Origin: Planctomycetota bacterium
GTDB lineage: Bacteria > Planctomycetota > Planctomycetia > Pirellulales > PNKZ01
Direction: 5' to 3'
DNA length: 64,000 nucleotides
Assembly: GCA_018242585.1 (NCBI GenBank)
Contig: JAFEBQ010000007.1
Location: forward strand, 62,001 to 126,000
Below, one piece after another: positions 19,063 through 27,585 of this stretch. Within the stretch, counting starts at the first letter, position 1; every line of letters starts with the position of its first letter. Made by a program: the position numbers and the translations under genes. The notes beneath the pieces are model-generated. The model made no database searches and was not told the DNA's origin. It worked only from the letters and a program-made list of their open reading frames with translations.

Positions 19063-20772
19063 CTACTCGGGCAAGGTGTATCGCGCTTCGATAAGACTTC
19101 GGATTAACTTGCGGGTTTCAGCCGGACGCAGGTCTTGTCGTTGTTCGATCCGCGCGGTTTGATCCGCCAGGTAGCTATCTTTCACGGCGGCTCGGAACCA
19201 ACGCGAGTAATCTCCCCGGCGTAAATGAAACAGCCATGTTTCTTCATCGACTCCCTCGGCAATCTGTGAAAACGTGACCAGATTCGCCGCCTTGAGGTTC
19301 TGGCGGTTCTTGGGCCCTCGAAAAAAGAAGCTGTGCTGGCGCATGTTGCCTTCGGCATACTTGCGGTGGTGACGGATTCGCTCGGATTGCCCGAGCAAGA
19401 TTTCGACGGGGAACGGGGCCGCGTCCTGCCGCCAAAACCAGACGACGGCCATCCCTTTTTGATACGTCAGGCCGTCAGGCCAGGCGAGAGGTTGGCCAAT
19501 TGCGTCGGCAAACTGCTTCATGGTTCTGTCCGGCGAAGGCCCGACCGCAATGACCGTATCGACCGTCGCTAGCACCAGGGGCGCGATGTGTTCTGGATGC
19601 ACGGTCACCAGCACGGTTTCTCCCACGTCCCGCGGCAGGGCGCGGCCGACGCGCGACCATTCGGCCGGGATCAGGTGATGAGCCTCGTCGAGGACGATCC
19701 AATGCGGCCGGCCGGTGCGAGTCCGCATGGCATGCAAGTTCGGAAATAGTTGCCCAAAAAACCCAGGACGATCGGCAAGTGGAATGCCCAGCAGATTGAC
19801 GTTGAGCGTAATCTTTGGATCTTCGAGGAGTGCCAGCACCTCGTTCACGGAGACCGCGTGGTTTTGATTTCCCAGCGTGATGACATCTTGTAAGGTTCCG
19901 TAGTCTCCCTCGGGGTCAATGACGCATACCTGATACGCCAACTTGGTGAGCCGCTCGATGACTCCAGCGGTGACGGTGGACTTGCCGCTTCCGGAAGGCC
20001 CGGCAATCAGGATATTCTGGCCATAGGGAGGCACGGTCACCGTGGCGCCGTCGACTCGCCGCCCAATCGGAACTAGATTCTTGCGGATTCGGCCGTGCAT
20101 GCGACTCAAATCGTTGGAGACCAGGTCGTCAATCAGCTCCGCCAGGCCGGCGCCATTTTTGTTTTCCGTCACGATGTCAGCGAGCTTGCAAATCGAAGGC
20201 ACCGCGTTCGCCACGGCCACGGCGCATTCGCTCCGCGCAAGAAAGGAGTGGTCGTTCTCCGAGTCGCCGACACCGACGACCTCGTGCATGGAGAGCCCCA
20301 GCTTGCGCAAGGCATAGTCCATCCCAGTCGCCTTGTTGACCCCAGGCGGCAACACCATGACGGCGGCGCGGTTGAAAACCACCAGCAACTCTAACCCCAT
20401 TTCCTGAATCGCCTGCAGCACCGCATTGTGATGAGGCAACCAGGTGGCGACAATCACTCGCCCAATGTCCAATGGGTTGACCCCTAGCTCTCGGAGTCGA
20501 TCAATGAACTCTGGAGAGGGTGGGTCCGCGAGCAGCGTTTCTTCACGGGAGCGGGGATCGTAAACGGTGGCGCCGTTTTCGGCGACAACGTAGTCAAATA
20601 GCGAGAGATTCGGAAAACTCTCCTGGAGATTGTCCAATCGCCTGCCGGTGATCAGAATCACGCGCCGGCCCGACATCCGCACACGTTCGATCGCCGCTAT
20701 GGCCATGTCGGATGCTCGCCCATCGCTGGCGATCACGCCGTCATAGTCGGTGGCGAGAGCCAAATAACGCAT
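19063..20772 (-). CDS. HAD phosphatase fused to a HerA/DUF87-type P-loop ATPase
   Basis: 569 residues. The ATG at 20772 is preceded by AAAGGAAGG at good spacing. N-terminal HAD domain (about 1-225): ATDYDGVIA with the nucleophile Asp pair, motif II-type ITGRRLDNL, and motif IV GVGDSENDHSFL, i.e. a Cof/sucrose-phosphatase-like IIB fold. The C-terminal domain carries a Walker A, GPSGSGKST (about 243-251), and a Walker B-type HWIVLDEAHHLIP. Between them IDPEGDYGTLQDV is the E-G-D-Y motif seen in HerA-like ATPases. The fusion suggests an ATP-powered process gated by a sugar or small phosphate. Function unknown. First of three leftward genes after the SdhB-like gene; neighbours are stress and redox genes. 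Confidence 0.8.
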   Translation of the reverse strand: MRYLALATDYDGVIASDGRASDMAIAAIERVRMSGRRVILITGRRLDNLQESFPNLSLFDYVVAENGATVYDPRSREETLLADPPSPEFIDRLRELGVNPLDIGRVIVATWLPHHNAVLQAIQEMGLELLVVFNRAAVMVLPPGVNKATGMDYALRKLGLSMHEVVGVGDSENDHSFLARSECAVAVANAVPSICKLADIVTENKNGAGLAELIDDLVSNDLSRMHGRIRKNLVPIGRRVDGATVTVPPYGQNILIAGPSGSGKSTVTAGVIERLTKLAYQVCVIDPEGDYGTLQDVITLGNQNHAVSVNEVLALLEDPKITLNVNLLGIPLADRPGFFGQLFPNLHAMRTRTGRPHWIVLDEAHHLIPAEWSRVGRALPRDVGETVLVTVHPEHIAPLVLATVDTVIAVGPSPDRTMKQFADAIGQPLAWPDGLTYQKGMAVVWFWRQDAAPFPVEILLGQSERIRHHRKYAEGNMRQHSFFFRGPKNRQNLKAANLVTFSQIAEGVDEETWLFHLRRGDYSRWFRAAVKDSYLADQTARIEQRQDLRPAETRKLIRSLIEARYTLPE

Positions 20773-20845
20773 CGCGCCTTCCTTTCTAGCGAATTGGTTC
20801 CCGCCGTCTTGCTCGTCCAAAAGCCTCGGCCGAGGTGGACTGGCA

Positions 20846-21193
20846 TCAGCGACGGCCCTCGATGACCTTTTTCAAGACGATCGCTTCGTTGTGTTCTTCA
20901 TCCCGGGCGCCATACACCAAGGTGACGATCTGTTCTTCGCTCTTCTGCCTCAGCAACTCCAGGCTCTCTTTCTTCTCTCGAAGTTCCTTTCGATAGCGGG
21001 CCTGGAATTCTTTCCATTTGGCGGGATCATGGCCGAACCACTTGCGTAGTTCCGTGCTCGGAGCCACGTCCTTCAACCACAGTGTTACCGCCGCGCGCTC
21101 TTTGGTCAGGCCGCGTGGCCACAGTCGATCGACCAGCACCCGCATACCGTCCTTTCGAGAAGGCCGTTCGTAAACTCGCTTGAGTTGTAGCAT
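20846..21193 (-). CDS. DUF488 family protein
   Basis: 115 residues, typical length for the family. The signature begins RVYERPSRKDGMRVLVDRLWPRG, then LWLKDVAPSTELRKWFGHDP, the WKEFQARYRKEL helix and a C-terminal LVYGARDEEHNEAIVLKK strand-helix. DUF488 members are small cytosolic proteins of uncertain function, often found in stress or nitrogen-oxide gene groups. An AGGTAGGTG element precedes the ATG. Lies 28 bases downstream of the SdhB-like gene and 73 bases upstream of the HAD-ATPase gene, in the same direction. Confidence 0.88.
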   Translation of the reverse strand: MLQLKRVYERPSRKDGMRVLVDRLWPRGLTKERAAVTLWLKDVAPSTELRKWFGHDPAKWKEFQARYRKELREKKESLELLRQKSEEQIVTLVYGARDEEHNEAIVLKKVIEGRR

Positions 21194-21221
21194 GAGTCAC
21201 CTACCTGAGCAGGGGAGGTTG

Positions 21222-22076
21222 TTAGTGATCGAATAACCGTTGCAGGGCGCGAATCGTCGTCGCCCGGTTGATGCGTCCCCAGGAATCGGTCAGCGGGATA
21301 TGCTTCGGACAAACAGCGGTACAGTTCTGGGCGTTGCCGCACATCTGTACTCCACCGGTGGACATGGCTATCTCCAGCCGCTCGGTCGCCTGAAAGCTGC
21401 CGGCCGGATGAGAATTCAAGAGCACCACCTGATTCATGGCATGTGCGCCAAAAAACGCCTGATCGAAAGCCACTTTCTCGCGCGCTGCGAAGTCGGCGTC
21501 GGACTCGCCTGCTTTTCGCGATAGCTCGACCCGCAAGTACTGCGGGCAGGCCTCCAGACAGCAACCACAACTCATGCATTGGCTCAAGGGGTAAGCCTGC
21601 TGCTGCTCGCTTGGCGATTGGCGGGGGCCAGGCCCCCGATCGTAATACCCGTCAACGGGGAGCCAGGCGTGAACCTTCTCCAAGGCTCGAAACAGGCGCC
21701 GCCGATCGACGAGCAGGTCGCGGATGACCGGAAACTTGCTCAACGGCCGCAACTCGATGCGGCCGGGGCAGTCCGCCAGAAGTTTGTCAACCAGCGCGCT
21801 ACACGCTTGGCGCGTGCGGCCATTGATGAGCATCGTGCAAGAACCGCAGACTTCTTCCAGGCAATTGGCCTCGTAGGTCACGGGAGCGACGTGTTCTCCC
21901 GACGCGGTTTCGGGATGTGCGGCAATCCGCTGGAGCACCGCCGTGACGTTCAGACCCGGTTCCCGACCGAGCCGGAAGTGCTGCCAGTAGCTCGCGCCGT
22001 CCGGCCGGTCCTGACGGAGAACGCGAACCTCGAATGACTCACGCTCATCCCCCGCGACTTGCGATCGATGGTCCAT
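21222..22076 (-). CDS. sdhB: Succinate dehydrogenase/fumarate reductase iron-sulfur subunit (SdhB-like)
   Basis: 284 residues. The 2Fe-2S ferredoxin-like N-terminal domain has CLEEVCGSC and a later Cys in RQACSALV. The C-terminal domain has QCMSCGCCLEACP and CGNAQNCTAVCPKHIPL, ligands for the 4Fe-4S and 3Fe-4S clusters. All the normal cluster ligands seem present, so the protein should be active in electron transfer. What is odd is the context: no flavoprotein (SdhA) or membrane anchor gene lies in the neighbourhood. Either it complements subunits encoded elsewhere as a second isoform or serves another dehydrogenase. It is 27 bases downstream of the cupin gene. Confidence 0.9.
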   Translation of the reverse strand: MDHRSQVAGDERESFEVRVLRQDRPDGASYWQHFRLGREPGLNVTAVLQRIAAHPETASGEHVAPVTYEANCLEEVCGSCTMLINGRTRQACSALVDKLLADCPGRIELRPLSKFPVIRDLLVDRRRLFRALEKVHAWLPVDGYYDRGPGPRQSPSEQQQAYPLSQCMSCGCCLEACPQYLRVELSRKAGESDADFAAREKVAFDQAFFGAHAMNQVVLLNSHPAGSFQATERLEIAMSTGGVQMCGNAQNCTAVCPKHIPLTDSWGRINRATTIRALQRLFDH

Positions 22077-22103
22077 GACGAGATTCCCACGCGGCGAGCG
22101 GTT

Positions 22104-22532
22104 CTACGGCCGAACAACGATTGTCTTCGCGGGCGGATCGCTGGCCGGGAACGATTCCTCGGACGCCTCTTGTACGACGTCGAAACTCTGGTGCGGTGTT
22201 GCCTTTTGAGTCAGTAGGATCGTCACTAGCAGCGAAGAATCCCGCAGGCCCTTGAGCGCATGCGGCTCTCCGGCGGCAAGGTAGAGCAATTGGCCGGCCG
22301 ACAGTTCCTGGGTTTTCCCGACCGCGGTAAACGCCACGCACCCTTCCAGGCAGTGAACGCTGATCTCGCCGGGTGCTTCGTGTCGCGGGATTTCCTTTCC
22401 TGCCGGCACGATCAACCGGAGGATTTCCAAGTCCTGCGTTTTGACCAGGGTGGTTGTCTTGGTATCGCCTAATTTGGAACCCAACGGGTATACATCAACA
22501 ATCTCGCCGTTCTTTGCATGTGGAATTGCCAT
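22104..22532 (-). CDS. Small cupin-domain protein
   Basis: 142 residues; AAAGGAGGG precedes the ATG. The single cupin barrel reads LRLIVPAGKEIPRHEAPGEISVHCLEG (metal-site motif 1) followed by SAGQLLYLAAGEPHALKGL (motif 2), both with conserved His. The C-terminal tail contains EASEESFPASDPP, a short widespread tail motif of unknown meaning. Probably a metal-dependent sensor or quality-control protein, role undetermined. Gene order places it between the RIC/YtfE gene and the SdhB-like gene. Confidence 0.82.
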   Translation of the reverse strand: MAIPHAKNGEIVDVYPLGSKLGDTKTTTLVKTQDLEILRLIVPAGKEIPRHEAPGEISVHCLEGCVAFTAVGKTQELSAGQLLYLAAGEPHALKGLRDSSLLVTILLTQKATPHQSFDVVQEASEESFPASDPPAKTIVVRP

Positions 22533-22671
22533 GAGCGAATCCCTCCTTTCAAACGACTTTGGTTTTTACCGTCACCCCGACTTCTCGTTCCGAAGCTCAT
22601 TGCCGCGGCCCTCGCCCCTTGGTCATGCCGCGGCGTGGCATAAAACGCCGATTCTCTCGCGCGGGTGGCGA

Positions 22672-23400
22672 CTAGGCGCCGCGCAGTGCCGCGTCACGCC
22701 GACGCGCTCTGGGAAACAGAATCTCGTCTTCCTCGTCGATGCCTTTGTGCAGATGCCATTCCAATTCCCAGAACCCATCCAACATCGCGCCGTAGGTCGC
22801 GCAGGTGTTGGGTGGCAGCGTATAACCGCGGGTCACCTGCCGCATATGCTTCAGTTCCTTGTCGATCATGGCATGGTCGTTTTCCAATTGCCGCAGCAAC
22901 TGTGTCAAGTATTCGGGTGACGAACCTGCCGGTAGGCCATCTCTCTCGACCGCGCGCAGCGCGGGCATGACCACCGTCGTTTCCGTCAGAAGATGCCGCT
23001 CCAAGCCGCCGCGGAGGCGTGCAAAGCTTTGCCGTAGCTCGTCCAACTCGGGATGCGCGGCCTGGTGAGTCTCGACAACCTTTTGAAGCAAGTCATTCAG
23101 CCGCGGCAACTCCTGCCGCAAATGCCGATGATGGACCGTTTCGATATGGTCGCACAGCTCACCGATCGAGGCGTTTTCCCAGTCCGCGCCCAACTCGCAA
23201 AACGCTGGTTGCGCGGCACCGGCCAACTCGCCGAGCAGAGCCTTCGGCTCGATCCCTTGTTCGCGGCAAGCCTGGATCACTGTTTTGCCGCCGTCGCGGC
23301 AAAGGTCGATTTGGTGCTTCGTGAAGATTGGCGCTACACTGGGGTAGCGCGACGACCAATCGGCAACCGTCTGTGTTACGTCCAGGTGTGTCGTCGTCAT
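22672..23400 (-). CDS. ric: Iron-sulfur cluster repair di-iron protein (RIC/YtfE/ScdA family)
   Basis: 242 residues from the ATG at 23400, which has AAGGAG eight bases upstream (a start at 23418 lacks this). The N-terminal ScdA_N domain contains FTKHQIDLCRDGGKTVIQAC with the family Cys. The rest is a hemerythrin four-helix bundle with the iron ligands spread as expected: HIETVHHRHL, THQAAHPE, LERHLLTETTVVMP, ENDHAMIDKEL and WELEWHLHKGIDEEDEILFP. Family role: repair of Fe-S clusters damaged by nitric oxide or peroxide. The divergent Rrf2 regulator nearby fits control by NO or cluster status. Confidence 0.93.
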   Translation of the reverse strand: MTTTHLDVTQTVADWSSRYPSVAPIFTKHQIDLCRDGGKTVIQACREQGIEPKALLGELAGAAQPAFCELGADWENASIGELCDHIETVHHRHLRQELPRLNDLLQKVVETHQAAHPELDELRQSFARLRGGLERHLLTETTVVMPALRAVERDGLPAGSSPEYLTQLLRQLENDHAMIDKELKHMRQVTRGYTLPPNTCATYGAMLDGFWELEWHLHKGIDEEDEILFPRARRRDAALRGA

Positions 23401-23491
23401 ATCCACACTCCTTCTCAATAGGTCACACGAGCATCAATGTGACGGGGTGAAGCCGCGGCACGTTTTGTCGCCAAGCCATGCGGATCGCGCC

Positions 23492-23731
23492 TCAGAGCAT
23501 ATTTGGCGAAGGGTTGTGCGGCACCGAACTTGCTTCCTCCTCGGCCTGGTGATGATCCGCCTGGCTCCAACCTCGATAGCTGGCAAGTGCGCTCCCTTGT
23601 TCGAACTTGCATTCTTTATCGTGTTCCGCGAGGGTGGCCCAGCGCACGTAAGCCAGCAACTGTTGTTCCGAACCGAATGTTGCCACCAGCTTTTTCGGGA
23701 CACCTGGCTTCGATCCATAGAGATAATGCAT
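23492..23731 (-). CDS. Small conserved-looking hypothetical protein
   Basis: 79 residues; GGGAG sits nine bases before the ATG. The first 57 residues read like a compact domain (PKKLVATFGSEQQLLAYVRWATL, KFEQGSALASYRGW), followed by a polar tail. I believe this phrase recurs in planctomycete small proteins but cannot name a family. It is the first leftward gene after the divergent promoter region shared with the Rrf2 gene and precedes the RIC gene by 91 bases. Confidence 0.5.
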   Translation of the reverse strand: MHYLYGSKPGVPKKLVATFGSEQQLLAYVRWATLAEHDKECKFEQGSALASYRGWSQADHHQAEEEASSVPHNPSPNML

Positions 23732-23844
23732 CGTTCGCTACTCCCGAAGTCGCCGCGGCGTCAAAAGCCGGTGGCCACCGTTCGTACGGAAACATGGCCG
23801 AGGCGGGCCAGTCTGTTTCCATTTCCGGCATGGTACGCTTGCAA

Positions 23845-23860
23845 ACCTATATGTCAAGGT
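23845..23860. promoter_or_regulatory. Candidate operator/promoter between the Rrf2 gene and the RIC operon
   Basis: An inverted repeat ACCT-N8-AGGT overlaps a perfect TTGACA on the minus strand (23852-23857). It is centred in the 157-bp gap between the divergent genes. The matching -10 box for the minus strand is poor, so this is a weak call. Confidence 0.3.
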
Positions 23861-23888
23861 GTAGATTTGTCGCGGGAGGGCCTCGGAG

Positions 23889-24347
23889 TTGTTACAGAAG
23901 ACTGCTGAGTATGCGTTGCGTGCGACAGTTTGGCTGGCGCAGGATGCGGGGCGCGCACACGCCAGTGAACGGATCGCCAAAGCAATCCATGTGCCGCGTC
24001 GTTATGTGCATAAAGTGCTACAAGCGCTCATCAAGGCCGAAATCCTGCGCTCGCAACCCGGGCCACGCGGTGGATACTCGCTCAATCGTCCAGCTGACCA
24101 GATGACCATCCTCGATGTGATCACGGCGGTCGGACCGCTGCAGCGCATTCGCGCCTGCCCGCTGGGGCTCGCGTCGCACACCGACCTGTGTCCGTTGCAC
24201 CGCGAATTAGACGAGGCATTTGCCGCGATGGAACAGGCTTTCGCGCGTGTCACGATCGCCGACGTGGTCAATCGCCCAAGCCCCATTACGTCGTTACGAG
24301 AAACCGCGTCAGCCAAGAGAGTACCACGTGCGAAACGGACTCGTTGA
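23889..24347 (+). CDS. Rrf2 family transcriptional regulator
   Basis: 152 residues. The start is a TTG at 23889: a stop precedes it in frame at 23862, GGGAGG lies nine bases upstream, and the resulting N-terminus MLQKTAEYALRATVWLAQ is the family standard. The winged helix follows (IAKAIHVPRRYVHKVLQAL, LRSQPGPRGGYSLNRP). The Fe-S ligand region has RACPLGLASHTDLCPLH, two Cys plus His, rather than the common three-Cys set, so cluster binding of NsrR/IscR type is possible but not certain. Facing the RIC gene, it is the obvious candidate to control that operon. Confidence 0.9.
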   Translation: MLQKTAEYALRATVWLAQDAGRAHASERIAKAIHVPRRYVHKVLQALIKAEILRSQPGPRGGYSLNRPADQMTILDVITAVGPLQRIRACPLGLASHTDLCPLHRELDEAFAAMEQAFARVTIADVVNRPSPITSLRETASAKRVPRAKRTR

Positions 24348-24802
24348 CTCTTCGCCCACTCCAAGGGCCAGTCCTGGTGCTACCATCGCGTTGCCGAGGG
24401 CTCTCGAACAAACAGCGCGATTCAAATGGGTGCCGAAGGCCGAGCCTACAAAAAACGCCAGCTACGTCCGAAGATGACGGGTCCGTCAGGTGGCGGCCGA
24501 CTTTCCAACATCGCGAGGCGCATTTCACCGCTAGAGAGAGCGAGGTTATGGCGAGGCGGTTCAGTCAGGTCGAGAAATCACCCTTTTTCGCACGTCGTCA
24601 CGTCGTCAACATTGGCGCACTTCTCTCCGAGCGGGACACTCGCGCGCGCATGCTTTGGCTCGCTCCCAGAGTGCGCAACCTTCACTTACCGGATGCATAA
24701 TGACACTTGGCGACCGCGGGGATACAATGCCGCGGAACGCTCCACGATGAGCATTGCGATGACTTCCGTTAGCGTCGGCGCGAATCCGACGGCGGTTTGG
24801 TT
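24348..24802. other. Intergenic region; no gene seen
   Basis: About 455 bases between the Rrf2 stop and the histidine kinase start. Short open frames exist but show no start site, domain or consistent composition. A CACGTCGTCACGTCGTCAAC direct repeat of CACGTCGT lies near 24592-24608. Presumably the promoter of the histidine kinase gene is here. Confidence 0.45.
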
Positions 24803-26011
24803 ATGAAAACTAAATCGAACGTATCGGCGCTATTGACCAACTGGCCAGTGGAGATTGCCGCCAAGTCGGCAATTCCTCTCGCCGCTCTGGGAGTCGCCGT
24901 CGACGCGGTGACATGGGTCGACCTCAACGTCTCAATCCTGTACATCTTGCCGCCGGTGCTCGCGGCTGCCGCGCGAAAGCGCCGGCTGCTGTGGGGCTTG
25001 ACCGTGGTGCTGCTCGTGGCCTCGTTCGTGGTCTATGCCCTCCAAGCCTCTCCCGGCATGTTCTCGTTCCACGAACCATTCTTTCTCAATCGCGTGCTGG
25101 CGGGATTGACCCTGATCGTTACGACAGGATTACTACACATTCTGATCCTGGCGGCCGAGGAATTAGATGCCCAAGCGGCTTCGCTAAGGCAGCAGAATGA
25201 CCGGATAGAAGCGATCAATCGCGAGTTGATCGCATCGCATGAAGTAATCATCCAACAAAACGCCGAGTTGAATAGCCGCTGGCAAGCGGCGGAAGAGGCC
25301 AGCGAGGGCAAATCGCGTTTTTTGGCCTCGGTATCTCATGACATTCGTAGCCCGCTGCAAACTATCAGCATCATTGCCGAATTCATTCAACAAGCCAAGC
25401 AAGCGCCGGCCGAGCTACCACAGTTGGGGCAAATGCTTCACACCAATGCCGTGTTCCTCAGGGATCTTGCCACGGACGTGCTCGAGATGTCGGCATTGCG
25501 GGCCGGTCCAACGGAATTGCATTCGAGCACGTTCAACCTCAACGAGCTACTCGGCGAAGAGCATGACCGCGCCCTTCCCCAAGCAAAAGCGAAGCGATTG
25601 CAACTGATTCAAGACGTGCCCGACGGCAATGTGTGGCTCTGCACTGACCGGACCAAGCTGGCTCGCATTCTCGACAATATCGTGACAAACGCGATTAAGT
25701 ACACACACGCCGGTACTGTAACCATTCGTTGCAGTCATGCACTCAACGGCGGTATCGAGATTCGAGTGCAAGACACCGGTGTCGGAATCGCGACGGAAGA
25801 TCTGGAGCGGATCTTCGATGAGTTTGCCCAGTTGCGCGCCCTCGCCGGTGACCGACGACAGGGTTGCGGACTGGGTTTGACGATCTGCCGCCGCTTGGCG
25901 GAACTGATCGGCGGCCAGATTACCGTTCAAAGCCAGTTGGGATGTGGCAGCACGTTTACCGTACAACTCCCCAACTCCGCGGTGGCCTCCCAACCAGCGT
26001 TGCCGCACTAG
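24803..26011 (+). CDS. Membrane sensor histidine kinase (orphan)
   Basis: 402 residues from the ATG at 24803. The N-terminal 120 residues hold about four transmembrane helices with very short loops, so the sensor is probably intramembrane. A coiled-coil linker follows (about 120-168, EELDAQAASLRQQNDRIEAI). HisKA: FLASVSHDIRSPLQT with phospho-acceptor His179. HATPase: ILDNIVTNAIKYT (N box), VQDTGVGI (G1) and GCGLGLTICRRLAEL (G2). All core residues are present. No response regulator gene is in the window, so its partner is elsewhere. Signal unknown. Confidence 0.9.
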   Translation: MKTKSNVSALLTNWPVEIAAKSAIPLAALGVAVDAVTWVDLNVSILYILPPVLAAAARKRRLLWGLTVVLLVASFVVYALQASPGMFSFHEPFFLNRVLAGLTLIVTTGLLHILILAAEELDAQAASLRQQNDRIEAINRELIASHEVIIQQNAELNSRWQAAEEASEGKSRFLASVSHDIRSPLQTISIIAEFIQQAKQAPAELPQLGQMLHTNAVFLRDLATDVLEMSALRAGPTELHSSTFNLNELLGEEHDRALPQAKAKRLQLIQDVPDGNVWLCTDRTKLARILDNIVTNAIKYTHAGTVTIRCSHALNGGIEIRVQDTGVGIATEDLERIFDEFAQLRALAGDRRQGCGLGLTICRRLAELIGGQITVQSQLGCGSTFTVQLPNSAVASQPALPH

Positions 26012-26072
26012 CAGTCGAGTTCCCCAAGCCGTGGTGGAGCCATGTCGCGAACGGTTGGTTCGTATTTGGCGA

Positions 26073-27311
26073 CTACCGCTCTCTTGCCATTCGCTGGAAC
26101 AGTTCGAGCCATTGAAGAGTAAACGCCTCGCCAATGCCCGTTGATTTGCGAAGCTCTTCCGGCGTCTGCCCCCAATAGAAGCCGATCCAACCAGAGGCGC
26201 GCTGCTTTGAACCGTCGATGAATTCCTCTAGCTCTTTCGACGAGCACTTCAGTGGGAAGGTCTCTTCGATCACAACCGGCTTGCCAATGTCAAAACCCGC
26301 GAGCGTATCCAAGTCTTCCTTGAGCTTCCCGGCTCTTGGATACAGATGAACGCAGAGAAAGTCGAGGTCGCCTGCGATCTCCTTGGGAACGAAGCCGGAT
26401 GTCAGCCCAGGGCGGTCCAGACTCCAGTCCACCAAGCCCACTGTAATCAGATGACGTTGATCCACCTGGCGGATCGCTTTGGTCAGGTGTCGAATCCAGC
26501 TTCGGGCGATGTCAGGGCGTGGGCGGTCACCTGGCTCGAGCGTGATGAATTGCACAAAGTGCTTCCCCGCGAACGCGCCACCCAGCCACTCGCCGCCTTT
26601 TCGACGCCCACCCGGCACGACCGGCTCGTTCATCAGGTCGTAGCAGAAAACCGCCGAACTGTCCCGGCAACGACTGGCGATGGAACGCCAGAACTCGGCC
26701 TGGGCGTCCCATCGTTCGACTTCGCTCAACTGATCATACCAAGCGGGAACGTCTTGCTTGTGATAACAACCGAGGCCCGTCAAATCGAGATACAGGTGAA
26801 GACGCTCGGCGAGTTTTAACAGGTCGCCGAGTCGGTCGAGCGACTTCTCGTTGGCTTGTGTCGGGCCGGCCATGAATCTGCCGAACTGCAAGTGGATGCG
26901 AACGACGCTCGCTCCCAGAGCCTTCATTTCGGCAAAATCCTCTTCAACTTTCTTCCACTCCGCATCCCAATAATCTTCGATCAGGCGGCCTGCTTCATCG
27001 CGGTCGTAGTTGAAGCCCCAAGCCAAGAATGGCTTACCTGAAGGCATCACCGCAAAGCCTCGCTGATCCTCGGCGACCTTCACCCAGGGCGGCGTTATGG
27101 TCTGGGCGTTGCAATTCGCCTGGCGTCCCCCAATCAGGAGCAGGGCCGCGAAGGTGGCGAGCGCTCGGAGAACGTGGCGAAAGTGAAACAGGCCGAGGCT
27201 AACTTTCTCGAACTCGACGTAGCCGATCTCTTCCTTGCCCACAAAACCTGGCTCCCAGCTTTTCAGCTCGGTGAACCACCATCGAGCGAGGAACGGATTA
27301 TGCTTCTTCAT
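26073..27311 (-). CDS. GH5-like glycoside hydrolase (cellulase family fold)
   Basis: 412 residues from the ATG at 27311, preceded by AGAGGAG at usual spacing. A membrane/signal segment lies unusually late (about 45-65, HVLRALATFAALLLIGG), behind about 40 soluble residues, so the true start may be internal or the protein may be anchored. TIM-barrel features of clan GH-A: ASVVRIHLQFGRF, LHLYLDLTGLG, CYDLMNEPVV with the acid/base Glu, LCVHLYPRAG and KPVVIEETFPL with the nucleophile Glu. Substrate unknown; GH5 includes cellulases, mannanases and endoglycoceramidases. It is the last gene of the leftward 26-36 kb locus. Confidence 0.8.
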   Translation of the reverse strand: MKKHNPFLARWWFTELKSWEPGFVGKEEIGYVEFEKVSLGLFHFRHVLRALATFAALLLIGGRQANCNAQTITPPWVKVAEDQRGFAVMPSGKPFLAWGFNYDRDEAGRLIEDYWDAEWKKVEEDFAEMKALGASVVRIHLQFGRFMAGPTQANEKSLDRLGDLLKLAERLHLYLDLTGLGCYHKQDVPAWYDQLSEVERWDAQAEFWRSIASRCRDSSAVFCYDLMNEPVVPGGRRKGGEWLGGAFAGKHFVQFITLEPGDRPRPDIARSWIRHLTKAIRQVDQRHLITVGLVDWSLDRPGLTSGFVPKEIAGDLDFLCVHLYPRAGKLKEDLDTLAGFDIGKPVVIEETFPLKCSSKELEEFIDGSKQRASGWIGFYWGQTPEELRKSTGIGEAFTLQWLELFQRMARER

Positions 27312-27360
27312 GGGATCACTCCTCTTCATCTCGAGCAGCCAGTACACATAGGTTCGATGT

Positions 27361-27462
27361 TTATCGCGTGTTGCTGAATTGACCGCCTTTCGTTCCGGTG
27401 GGCGAAGGCGTGCCCGTCGCGATCCGCAGGCCATTGGCGGTCAGGCTGCCCGGGGGATCCAC
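27361..27462 (-). other. Possible gene remnant resembling part of the BNR protein
   Basis: A 33-codon frame (GTG to TAA) reads SLTANGLRIATGTPS, close to CLTANNMSIATGTPS near residue 50 of the BNR protein at 34519-36162 (10 of 15 identical). Eighteen bases (GATCGCGACGGGCACGCC) are identical. Lies in the 274-bp gap between the ceramidase-like and GH5 genes; could also be chance. Confidence 0.25.
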
Positions 27463-27585
27463 CCGCCCGGCCTACCGACATGGTAGCCGTGCGAAAAACT
27501 TCAAGCGTTCCGAGCAGGGATGCGCATGCACCCCTGAAGCCGAAGAATCGGGAATTGCGCTGGGGAATCATGGGCTTTGCTTGTC

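Noticed and set aside
24188..24806. Open frames between the Rrf2 and histidine kinase genes
   Set aside because: They overlap the Rrf2 3' end or run into the kinase start out of frame, with no start site or domain.
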